Below are positions 36,769-44,751 of a stretch of 64,000 nucleotides of DNA, one piece after another. Each line of letters begins with the position of its first letter. The stretch's first letter is position 1. Origin of the DNA: Alkalicoccobacillus murimartini (GTDB lineage Bacteria > Bacillota > Bacilli > Bacillales > Bacillaceae_D); the NCBI RefSeq assembly GCF_030813245.1, contig NZ_JAUSUA010000003.1, forward strand, positions 397,130-461,129, read 5' to 3'. The translations under genes and the position numbers were made by a program. The notes beneath the pieces are model-generated. The model was not told the origin of the DNA and made no database searches. It was given only the letters and a program-made list of their open reading frames with translations.

Positions 36769-37266
36769 TCTTGGTAAGTGGCATTTTATCTTGGAGAGAG
36801 GGCAAAAGGTCTTGGTAACCCGCGCCTCATCTTGAAGAGAGGGCAACCGATCTTGGAAATGAGCCCAGCATCTTAGAGAGAGGGTAACCGGTCTTGGAAA
36901 TGAGCCCAGCATCTTGGAGAGAGGACAACCGGTCTTGGTAACGAGCCCAGCATCTTGGAGAGAGGGCAACCGGTCTTGGAAATGAGCTCAGCATCATGGA
37001 AAGAGGACAACCGGTCTTGGTAACTGGCCCAGCATCTTGGAGAGAGGGCAACCGGTCTTGGAAATGAGCTCAGCATCTTGGAAAGAGGACAACCGGTCTT
37101 GGTAACTGGCCCAGCATCTTGGAGAGAGGGCAACCGGTCTTGGAAATGAGCTCAGCATCTTGGAAAGAACCCAACCGGTCTTGGTAACCCGCCCGCCATC
37201 TTGGAGAGAACCCAACCAATCCTACTAACCCGCTTCCCAACTTGGAAAACATCCCCCCTCTCTTCC
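36769..37266 (-). repeat. CAAGA array 2: 41-bp dimer repeat, about 12 copies
   Basis: On the minus strand CCAAGA recurs with strictly alternating 20- and 21-bp steps (plus-strand TCTTGG starts: 36769, 36789, 36810, 36830, 36851, ... 37199, 37220, 37240, 37261). The dimer is CCAAGACCGGTTGCCCTCTCT plus CCAAGATGCTGAGCTCATTT with variants; central copies are nearly identical and outer ones decay. All three minus frames stay open through it because 41 is not a multiple of three. It follows the stop of the minus-strand MFS gene. Confidence 0.92.
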
Positions 37267-37299
37267 TAAGAATTTTACACACAATCACGAACTACAACC

Positions 37300-38508
37300 T
37301 CAGCCCAAATTCCCCATATCCGAATGAAGGAAAATTAGAATAGAACAGCTTGCTATGATCCCCCCAATCGCTATAGTGAGGTGGGTACCAATGCTATCTC
37401 CAAGCAAACCAGCTATTAGTGCAGCTAATGGGATTAAGGCCATAGTGATAAATCGACTACTGGCTTGAACTCTACCAAGCATATGATCTGGCGTAACTTT
37501 TTGTCTTAATGTTTTTATGACAGGATTGAAGGATGCAGCACAAAAGGTCCCGATTGCATTGGCAATTAGTAAAGCTGTGTACGAGTGTGCTAGACCTAAC
37601 CAAATCAAGGAAAGTCCTCCGCCAAGATAACCGCAAAAAAGTATACTGCGATTACTCGCTACTTTTCTAATAAATACGGATAAAAACGATCCGACAATCG
37701 CTGCGGCTCCACCAATCGATAGGAGCCACCCGATCTCAATGGCTGTTAATCCGATGGTCGCCTGAAGATGAAAAACTAATAGAGTCAAGGAAATCGTAAT
37801 GCCAAAGCTGATAAATGCACTGCTAAGATTGGTTAAAAGAAGAATTTTCTTTTGATAAATGAAGCTAAATCCTTTCCCAACATCACGAAAAAATCCGCCG
37901 CTACTTTTTATATTTGACTCTTTATGTAGAGGGACTTGGATAAAAAGTACTGCTATAAAAGCGAAGAAAAAACCAATACTATTTGCGATTAATCCTATAC
38001 CAGGATGAATAAATGCGATGAAGAGGCCACCAAGTGTAGGACCAACCAAAATGGCAGTGTGAAACATACTAGATTCTATTGTATTAGCAAGTTGGAGGTC
38101 TTCTTTTTTTACGATCGAAGGAATGACAGCAAATTGAGCTGTGTTATAAAGCTGAGTACAAGCGCCAATCAATAAAGCTGCGATAAAGAGGTAGAAGATG
38201 TGAAGCTCATCAACTAGATAGAGTACACTCAAAATCATTAAAACAAAAGCTCTTACAGCATCACATAATAGCAACAGTGTTTTTCTTGAATATCGATCGA
38301 CTACTGGGCCAACAAAAGGCTGAAGCCAAACAGTCGCTTGACCGATTGCAGCTACGGTACCCATTGCAATCGCAGATCCTGTAAGAGATAAAACGATGAG
38401 TGGTAGGGCAACCAAATAAACTTGAGCTCCAGCAAAAGAGGCTAAGTTGCCCCCCATAAGCCAATAAAATGCACGGTTTTTACGTAATGGATGAAAGCCC
38501 TCGTCCAT
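37300..38508 (-). CDS. MFS transporter (12-TM, EntS/MdtH-like exporter)
   Basis: A 402-residue membrane protein with about 12 segments; YSRKTLLL after TM2 is the motif A-like loop. The best resemblance is to the MFS_3 (enterobactin-exporter-like) group, whose members export small molecules including drugs and siderophores. AAGGAGG precedes ATG. It lies 16 nt after the ArsR-type regulator gene, so the two form a regulator-exporter operon. Its stop is followed by array 2, not by a terminator. Confidence 0.88.
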   Translation of the reverse strand: MDEGFHPLRKNRAFYWLMGGNLASFAGAQVYLVALPLIVLSLTGSAIAMGTVAAIGQATVWLQPFVGPVVDRYSRKTLLLLCDAVRAFVLMILSVLYLVDELHIFYLFIAALLIGACTQLYNTAQFAVIPSIVKKEDLQLANTIESSMFHTAILVGPTLGGLFIAFIHPGIGLIANSIGFFFAFIAVLFIQVPLHKESNIKSSGGFFRDVGKGFSFIYQKKILLLTNLSSAFISFGITISLTLLVFHLQATIGLTAIEIGWLLSIGGAAAIVGSFLSVFIRKVASNRSILFCGYLGGGLSLIWLGLAHSYTALLIANAIGTFCAASFNPVIKTLRQKVTPDHMLGRVQASSRFITMALIPLAALIAGLLGDSIGTHLTIAIGGIIASCSILIFLHSDMGNLG

Positions 38509-38524
38509 GTAAGAACCTCCTTTT

Positions 38525-39571
38525 TTAGTTTGATAGGTAGTCAGTAAGGCTTTGACCTAATTCTTGTAGCCTCATCTCATGTAAGCTATATCTTGATTTG
38601 TTTGTTGAAATAAGTCTGGCTGATCGTAGCTGTGTGAGGTGATGGTGAAGAGTTGATTTTGGCATATCTAATGTGATGGCCAGCTCCTGTAAGCTTTTTG
38701 TTCCTTCAAAAAGGAGCTTAACCATTTTTAGTCGGGCCTCATCACCAAGCGCTTTATAGGCAAGAGGAAGCATTCGATCTGGAACAAGTGGGTCACCTGG
38801 GTGAATGCTTGCGTTAGATATAGGATAATAGAAAACTTTGGTTCCTTTTAAGTCCGCAACAATGGTCCATGGTCGATAGGAGAAATGTGGGATAAGAAGC
38901 ACGTTTGGTACAGAAGGTTCAGGGAGGTAGTCAATGCCATCCGTAACATAATGAACAAAAGCTATTGGATCAGATATGGTTTTATGTTTCTCTTTTTTTG
39001 TAGAAAGATCTCGGCAAATCATTCCTTCTAGCTGTACTTCTTGATCCGTAATCATCTGCTGAACCCACCCTGTCATAACAGAGATAAGATGTGATTTGAG
39101 CGATGTGATGTCTGTATGACAAATATACCGGACGTAGTCAGGTAAAAAGACAATGTGTTTGGAAGCAGTCGCATACTCCTCAACGGCCTGTGCGTTTCCA
39201 GTGGCCGCTTCATCTAATAGCGGCTCTAGATAGGTATTCAAGTAAGGTAAGCAGATACGTCTCAACTCAACTGTGTCTAAAGAACGTATAAATGTACAAT
39301 ACCCTTCTAACGAATGATCTTCTAATGAATGAAGAAGCTGAAGTAAGGCTTTCCAAGTGTTGTGCGTATATACTTCCTCTAGTTCTGCTTTAAGGTCAAT
39401 TGTAATGTCGCCATTAATTACAGGTTGGTAGAATTCCGTCTCTGTTAGAGTGTCTCGTAGTTTATCATGTGTGATAGCAGCGATTCCAAGTGCACTTTCC
39501 CACAGTAAAGAATGACTGAATCGAATCGTATAATGTTCTCGTTCGGGGTTTGAGTAATCAAGAACTTTCAT
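38525..39571 (-). CDS. ArsR-type winged-helix regulator with large N-terminal domain (DUF5937-like)
   Basis: A 348-residue protein. The C-terminal 90 residues are an ArsR helix-turn-helix (KALGDEARLKMVKLLFEG, then LQELAITLDMPKSTLHHHLTQL). The first 250 residues are a separate domain found ahead of such HTHs in Bacilli (DUF5937), with no metal-binding ELCVCDL motif, so it is unlikely to sense metals. It is likely to regulate the MFS gene it precedes. GAAAAGGAG is the RBS. The ligand is unknown. Confidence 0.82.
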   Translation of the reverse strand: MKVLDYSNPEREHYTIRFSHSLLWESALGIAAITHDKLRDTLTETEFYQPVINGDITIDLKAELEEVYTHNTWKALLQLLHSLEDHSLEGYCTFIRSLDTVELRRICLPYLNTYLEPLLDEAATGNAQAVEEYATASKHIVFLPDYVRYICHTDITSLKSHLISVMTGWVQQMITDQEVQLEGMICRDLSTKKEKHKTISDPIAFVHYVTDGIDYLPEPSVPNVLLIPHFSYRPWTIVADLKGTKVFYYPISNASIHPGDPLVPDRMLPLAYKALGDEARLKMVKLLFEGTKSLQELAITLDMPKSTLHHHLTQLRSARLISTNKSRYSLHEMRLQELGQSLTDYLSN

Positions 39572-39737
39572 TGCTCATTCTCCTTTTCTATTAAATTATC
39601 TATAACTATATACGATAGATGATTTACATTCAATATAATTAGAATATTTAATTCTATAAAAATAGAATTTAATAAAATGGATTAACACCGTAGAGTTTAG
39701 CTCCTTGTAAAGAGTTAGGCTTTTTTTCTATTGTGTC

Positions 39738-39768
39738 TTGTGCATGACGTTACGTCAGGGGATATACT
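39738..39768 (+). promoter_or_regulatory. MerR-type promoter with 19-bp spacer and palindromic operator
   Basis: TTGTGC (-35) and TATACT (-10) are 19 bp apart; the spacer contains the perfect palindrome TGACGTTACGTCA (39745-39757). Overlong spacers with a dyad between -35 and -10 are the mark of MerR-activated promoters. It drives the merR-ABC operon just downstream. Confidence 0.85.
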
Positions 39769-39794
39769 TAGCTTAGTAGAAAGGGGATAGAGAG

Positions 39795-40511
39795 TTGAAG
39801 CAGCTGTATACCATTGGTGAATTCGCGAAACTGACCGGTACGACGGTTCGTACGTTGAGATTTTATCATAAGAAAAAGTTACTCGAGCCATCATCCTTTA
39901 ACGAAAATGGACATCGGCTGTATAGCCAACAAGATTTGTTTCTTTTTCAGAAAATCATAACGTTTAAGTATCTAGATTTTTCATTAGATCAGATAGCGAA
40001 TTTTCTTCATAGCCCTGAACTTAATTTAACTGAAACGATTTCTTTTCAGAAACGTATGCTTGTTGATAAACAAAAAAGTCTTCAGAAAGTGATTGATTCA
40101 CTAGAGACAGTGGAGTTAGTTCTGAATGACACAGGGGAGGCAGAGCCTTCGTTAATCCTTTCTTTTATTCAGACATTTCAGCAAGGGGAAGAGCGCAAGC
40201 AATGGTTATCCTCATTTCTAACTAAGGAGCTTGTGGAGGTGCTCTTCTCTTTAGAAACACAAAAAAAGTATTGGGTGTTACTATTAGAATTAACGAGAGT
40301 AGTGAAGAACTATTCTCCATCAAGTATGGAAGCACAGGAGAAAATAATAGCTCTTTCTACTTCTATTCAATCTCTGTTCACACCGGAAATGGTGGAGGAA
40401 CTTGAAGCGAATGCCTCCATGATTCAAAAAGTCCCGCCCTTACTAATGGATCAAGTAAGCACTGAATTAGAGCATTTTTTAATCGAGATGCAAAAGGAGA
40501 TGCAAGAATGA
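39795..40511 (+). CDS. MerR-family transcription activator
   Basis: A 238-residue protein: N-terminal MerR winged helix (YTIGEFAKLTGTTVRTLRFYHKKKLL), a coiled-coil dimerisation helix (about 75-110), and a C-terminal 120-residue effector domain without the metal-binding cysteines, so of the drug-binding type (BmrR/Mta-like sense). The start is TTG behind AAAGGGG. The promoter in front has a MerR-type dyad, indicating autoregulation. Its stop overlaps the ABC transporter start (ATGA). Confidence 0.9.
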   Translation: MKQLYTIGEFAKLTGTTVRTLRFYHKKKLLEPSSFNENGHRLYSQQDLFLFQKIITFKYLDFSLDQIANFLHSPELNLTETISFQKRMLVDKQKSLQKVIDSLETVELVLNDTGEAEPSLILSFIQTFQQGEERKQWLSSFLTKELVEVLFSLETQKKYWVLLLELTRVVKNYSPSSMEAQEKIIALSTSIQSLFTPEMVEELEANASMIQKVPPLLMDQVSTELEHFLIEMQKEMQE

Positions 40512-42274
40512 AAGCTGATGATCAATCAAAAAGCCAGCCACCTAAATGGCGAGAATTTTGGCAGTTACTAATAGGTTATAGACCGTCTATGTGGTTAATG
40601 GGTGGTGCAGTTGTGCTTGGCTTGGGAGAGACCATTCTTTCTCTGTTAGTACCATTGTTAACGATGCAATTAGTCGATATCTTATCGGTTACAACGATAT
40701 CCACGAGCTTAATCGTTCTTTTGATCGCGGTATTTTTAGCTCAAGCCACTATGTCTGGCTTTTCCATTTATATGATGACAAGGGTTGGCCAGCATATGAT
40801 CGCCAAACTCAGGGAAGATCTTTGGAAACATGTTATCAAGTTACCGATTCCTTTTTTTGATAAACGTAATTCAGGTGAAACGATGAGTCGTATTACCAAT
40901 GATACGAACGTGATTAAAGAATTTGTTGTGATGCAAATCATTCCGTTCTTTTCAGGTTTGGTCTCTATCATTGGGTCAGTCATCTTATTGTTTATCATTG
41001 ATTGGAAAATCACATTAATGATGCTTGTTATCATTCCAGTTGCATTTGCCATTTTAATGCCGCTAGGACGTAAGATGTATAAAGTATCAAAGGCTACTCA
41101 GGATGAGACCGCAGAATTTCAAGGAGATCTTGGTCGAGTCCTATCTGATATACGGTTAGTGAAATCATCTCTTGCTGAACCGAAAGAAGAACAGCAAGGT
41201 AAGCGTCGGATTACCAAACTATTTGGCTATGGTCTAAGAGAAGCAAAAATTAATGCATTTGTTACGCCTCTTATGATGACTGTAAACTTGGTTATGTTAG
41301 TCTTTTTAATTGGATATGGTGGATTTCGTGTATCTGAGGGGACTCTAAGTGCAGGTTCACTTGTAGCCATTATTCTTTATATGTTTCAGATTATTGTTCC
41401 ATTTAGTCAAATGGCCACATTTTTTACCCAATCACAAAAGGCCATGGGTGCAACAGAACGTATTCGTGAAATTATGGATGAAAAGCCTGAATTGGAACCA
41501 GCTACTTCATCATCAACAGGAGAGAAAACGAGTCAGGAAGGTCTTATTTTTAAGAACGTAAACTTTGGCTATTCTGAGGATCAGTCTATTTTACACGACC
41601 TATCCTTTTCAGTTGGGAAGGGAAAGGTAACCGCTTTTGTTGGGCCAAGTGGCGCAGGGAAAACCACAATCTTCTCTCTTATTGAACGTTTTTACCAACC
41701 AAAAAACGGATCGATACACTTTGAAGGAGTGGAATTGAAGAACTATCAACTTAGAGAATGGCGCAGCAAAATCGCGTATGTATCTCAGGAAAGTCCAATG
41801 ATGGCAGGAACGATTCGTGATAATTTAACCTACGGGCTTGAAGGTGTGACAGATTCACAAATAGATAAGGCAGTTGATCAAGCTAATCTAAGAGAATTTA
41901 TTAATAAGCTTCCAGATCTATATGACACTCAGGTAGGGGAGCGAGGAGTCAAGGTATCGGGTGGTCAACGCCAGCGGTTAGCGATTGCTAGAGCGATCAT
42001 TCGAGATCCTGAACTTTTGTTGCTCGATGAAGCAACGGCCCACTTAGACAGTACGTCTGAGAGTTTAGTTCAAGAGGCGTTACAAGGATTAATGGAGGGT
42101 CGAACAACACTTGTGATTGCGCATAGACTCTCAACAGTTCGTCATGCGGATCGCTTGATTGTATTAGAGCAAGGACAAGCAACAGGGATTGGCACACATG
42201 AAGAACTTATCCGTACTCATGACGTGTATCGAGAAATGGTTGAACAGCAGTTTGATACAGAACCACATTCATAA
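40508..42274 (+). CDS. Multidrug-type ABC exporter (half-transporter, BmrA/LmrA type)
   Basis: A 588-residue fusion of a six-TM ABC_membrane domain (about 20-310) and an ATPase domain (about 345-580): P-loop GPSGAGKTT, Q-loop YVSQESPMMAG, signature VSGGQRQR, Walker B LLLLDEAT, H-loop IAHRLST. It would act as a homodimer exporting drugs or lipid-like compounds. It is translationally coupled to the MerR gene, so probably induced by its own substrate. Confidence 0.92.
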   Translation: MKADDQSKSQPPKWREFWQLLIGYRPSMWLMGGAVVLGLGETILSLLVPLLTMQLVDILSVTTISTSLIVLLIAVFLAQATMSGFSIYMMTRVGQHMIAKLREDLWKHVIKLPIPFFDKRNSGETMSRITNDTNVIKEFVVMQIIPFFSGLVSIIGSVILLFIIDWKITLMMLVIIPVAFAILMPLGRKMYKVSKATQDETAEFQGDLGRVLSDIRLVKSSLAEPKEEQQGKRRITKLFGYGLREAKINAFVTPLMMTVNLVMLVFLIGYGGFRVSEGTLSAGSLVAIILYMFQIIVPFSQMATFFTQSQKAMGATERIREIMDEKPELEPATSSSTGEKTSQEGLIFKNVNFGYSEDQSILHDLSFSVGKGKVTAFVGPSGAGKTTIFSLIERFYQPKNGSIHFEGVELKNYQLREWRSKIAYVSQESPMMAGTIRDNLTYGLEGVTDSQIDKAVDQANLREFINKLPDLYDTQVGERGVKVSGGQRQRLAIARAIIRDPELLLLDEATAHLDSTSESLVQEALQGLMEGRTTLVIAHRLSTVRHADRLIVLEQGQATGIGTHEELIRTHDVYREMVEQQFDTEPHS

Positions 42275-42305
42275 AGAATAAGCAGCTGGAGCAACGTTTT
42301 ATAAC

Positions 42306-42347
42306 AAAAAGGGAAGAACACTGACATGTCAGTGTTCTTCCCTTTTA
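42306..42347. terminator. Bidirectional terminator
   Basis: A perfect long palindrome (AAAAGGGAAGAACACTGACA and its complement) between convergent genes. Confidence 0.92.
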
Positions 42348-42355
42348 TGCCTTAG

Positions 42356-43528
42356 TTAAATACGCCATTCGACCGTAACCGCTCCAATTTGTTTAGCCAA
42401 GTGATCTAGGCCTTTTTCTATTCGATGTACTCTCTCATTTGATAAAGTAAATGCCTCACTTAATTCTAATTTCTTCACAATAAGAGTTCCGCTCTTGCGA
42501 TCAAATAAAGGATCCATCTGTCCTATTAACTGATCTTGATCTAATATTGGCATGGCATACGCCCCAAATTTCCTTTTTTCTTTTGGGATATAAATCTCCC
42601 ATCGATAGTAAAAAGAAAACAAATCAACTAGTCGTTCGCGCCTCCATAAAAGATTATCGAGTGGTGGGAGAAACTGTACGATGTCACTTGGTTGAATTTC
42701 GTGATTTATTTCTAATTTTGGGATGTCCTCAGCTAATACTGCATAGCTTCGATCTACTCCTTCAATTTCAATGGGGACAATCATCCCACGTTCGATCATC
42801 TTAGCGTGTAGTTGACGCCTAGTGGCTGCTTTGAATTTTTGCCATCCATATCGTACGTCCGTTGGATCAAATAAGCGATACGCACGATAGTATTTCTCAA
42901 GCATTTGTTGGCTTGCTTCTTCATAAGTGATTTCAGCGGCACGATGTAACAGTTTGTCAGGAATTACGTTCTCAGTTAAATCAAAGAATCTGGTTGCACC
43001 ATCACGCTTCACAACCTGGATATCACCTGTTCGGTGTAGGAGAGAAAGGACATGGGATGATTCCTTAGTGGTTGCTTTTTCTAAGTCCCAGCCGCCATGC
43101 ACTTTGCCTGAAGAACGGAATTCACGGGACTGAAGTGGACCATTCTCTTTGAACATTTGTTTTACCTGGTGAACGGTTGACGCATAACGAATCAGTTCTG
43201 AATCTAACGTTTCTTTCCGGTGATTCCTTGTGAATGCAAAGAGAGGATAATCTTCTATAGGTAGAATACACGCTTCATTTGCCCAATATTCAAAGGCAAG
43301 TCCATCCTCTAATAATTGACTGAAGCTCTGTGTTTGGTAGGAGGTCGTTCTGTTCATCAAAACTAGGTGATGGTTTCTTTCAATGGTCGCAACGGGATCA
43401 AGTTGGACTGCCTCAAGCTGTCTCCACATCCTTTCTGTCGATGCGACTTTTTGTGTTGAGAGCAGACCAAGAGAGTGGAGGAGAAATTGTCTGGCTGCTT
43501 GTTTGCTAATACGAATGGGGGTTCTCAT
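42356..43528 (-). CDS. Winged-helix DNA glycosylase-like protein (YcaQ/AlkX, HTH_42)
   Basis: A 390-residue protein of the HTH_42 (formerly DUF1006) family. N-terminal winged helices contain the catalytic-type Q-x-D motif (Gln42-Leu-Asp44 in EAVQLDPV); the LPPLDNLLWRRERL and PKEKRKFGAYAMPIL motifs follow. E. coli YcaQ (QxD type) unhooks nitrogen-mustard interstrand crosslinks, while the QxQ relatives (AlkZ) protect azinomycin producers. The motif suggests a DNA alkylation/crosslink repair glycosylase. AGGAGAT precedes ATG. A stand-alone gene. Confidence 0.87.
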   Translation of the reverse strand: MRTPIRISKQAARQFLLHSLGLLSTQKVASTERMWRQLEAVQLDPVATIERNHHLVLMNRTTSYQTQSFSQLLEDGLAFEYWANEACILPIEDYPLFAFTRNHRKETLDSELIRYASTVHQVKQMFKENGPLQSREFRSSGKVHGGWDLEKATTKESSHVLSLLHRTGDIQVVKRDGATRFFDLTENVIPDKLLHRAAEITYEEASQQMLEKYYRAYRLFDPTDVRYGWQKFKAATRRQLHAKMIERGMIVPIEIEGVDRSYAVLAEDIPKLEINHEIQPSDIVQFLPPLDNLLWRRERLVDLFSFYYRWEIYIPKEKRKFGAYAMPILDQDQLIGQMDPLFDRKSGTLIVKKLELSEAFTLSNERVHRIEKGLDHLAKQIGAVTVEWRI

Positions 43529-43763
43529 ATGTATATCTCCTAACTATAAAGGAATTGAGAAAATGATACGAATAGGGATACACATATCCTACCATATAAA
43601 TGAAACGACTATATTTTGTAAAGAAAGCGGTTTATATTTGTGGTTCTAAGGGTACAGAATTTAGGAGAGACGAGTAACATATTCAATATACTAGAAAATA
43701 CTTCATACATACTATGCTCTTACGAACACTTATCTCTCTATAAAATTGAGAAGGGGTTTTGTT

Positions 43764-44690
43764 ATGTTAAGGAAAACGATTGCACCACTCTGTTTAGTTA
43801 CACTATTATCAATCTCTGTACCATCATTGGCGTTGGCGGATGAGGATTCAAATGCCGTTGATATTCTTAATCAATCCAATGAAGCGATGCTTGAGCTGGA
43901 CAGTTATTCAAGTGAGACTGTTATGGAGATGACGATGGAAGGTATAGATGGAGAAGAAGTAACGATTACGACCACGTCTGAAGAAGATGTGACGATGAAT
44001 CCTTTTGCGCTTCATCAAATTGTGACAACATCAATTCCTGGCGAAGCAGAAACAACCTTGGAATCGTATTGGACAGAGGATGGTTTCTATCAAGAAACAG
44101 CTGATGGAGAGTGGACAAAGCTTCCAGATGAACTCTCAGAAGAACTTAATGAGCTAATGGGAATGGCGATGGCTGGAGATCAAGTAGAGCAAGCTGAAGC
44201 CTTTGGAGATGACATGAGTGTGGAGGATACTGGTGACTCATACATACTAACGTATGATGGTGATGGAGAAGCGATTGAAGAAGCCATGCAAGAATGGATG
44301 GACATGTCCATGGGTGATGATGAAGCAATGATGCTCGAAGAGTTGTTGAATCAGATTACGTATAACGAAATTAACTATGAAATGACCATCGAAAAAGATA
44401 CTTACTATATGACAGATTTAACAATGTATGCGGATATGGATATTGAGTTTGAAGGCGAGAGTACAAATATGACTCAATCGATTGATATGAACGTTCACAA
44501 TTTTAATGGTGTAGGTTCGATTGAAGTTCCTGAGGATGTAAAAAACAACGCAACTCCACTTGAAGATGAAGTTGGCGGGGAGCTTCCTGATACAAGTACA
44601 AATAACCCAATGTTTGCACTTCTTGGAGGGGCTATGACTCTTGCTGGTGCGGCACTTTGGTTTAGAAGAAGACACGTTCAACATTCGTAA
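43764..44690 (+). CDS. Secreted, wall-anchored protein with LPDTS sorting signal (DUF6612-like)
   Basis: A 308-residue protein: signal peptide (LRKTIAPLCLVTLLSIS...ALADE), a very acidic lipoprotein-like beta domain of the LppX/DUF6612 kind (EMTMEGIDGEEVTI, YWTEDGFYQE), and a C-terminal sorting signal: LPDTS, hydrophobic segment, RRR. LPDTS/LPDTA is the motif of B. subtilis sortase D (YhcS) substrates rather than LPXTG. ATG 43764 is chosen for GAAGGGG; TTG 43746 lies upstream. Probable role in envelope stress or lipid binding is unknown. Confidence 0.82.
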   Translation: MLRKTIAPLCLVTLLSISVPSLALADEDSNAVDILNQSNEAMLELDSYSSETVMEMTMEGIDGEEVTITTTSEEDVTMNPFALHQIVTTSIPGEAETTLESYWTEDGFYQETADGEWTKLPDELSEELNELMGMAMAGDQVEQAEAFGDDMSVEDTGDSYILTYDGDGEAIEEAMQEWMDMSMGDDEAMMLEELLNQITYNEINYEMTIEKDTYYMTDLTMYADMDIEFEGESTNMTQSIDMNVHNFNGVGSIEVPEDVKNNATPLEDEVGGELPDTSTNNPMFALLGGAMTLAGAALWFRRRHVQHS

Positions 44691-44696
44691 AAATGT

Positions 44697-44737
44697 AAAA
44701 AAAGGAACCAGCTGATTAAAAAGCTGGTTCCTTTTTA
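44697..44737. terminator. Bidirectional terminator
   Basis: Stem AAAGGAACCAGCT with AGCTGGTTCCTTT, flanked by A and T runs, between convergent genes. Confidence 0.9.
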
Positions 44738-44751
44738 TCTATTATTTTGAT

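Noticed and set aside
36769..37266. CRISPR array
   Set aside because: Spacing is only 20-21 bp, the segments between CAAGA words are themselves repeated, and there are no cas genes.
36754..37288. Five overlapping 71-86-codon ORFs on the minus strand encoding repeated SLQDAG/KTGCPLS peptides
   Set aside because: They follow from a 41-bp repeat that is open in every minus frame. No RBS, and the same peptide appears in all three frames, which is a property of the DNA repeat rather than of a protein.
43605..43635. cre-like AGAAAGCGGTTTAT upstream of the LPDTS protein gene
   Set aside because: Wrong spacing between half-sites and about 130 nt from the start; kept only as a chance match.
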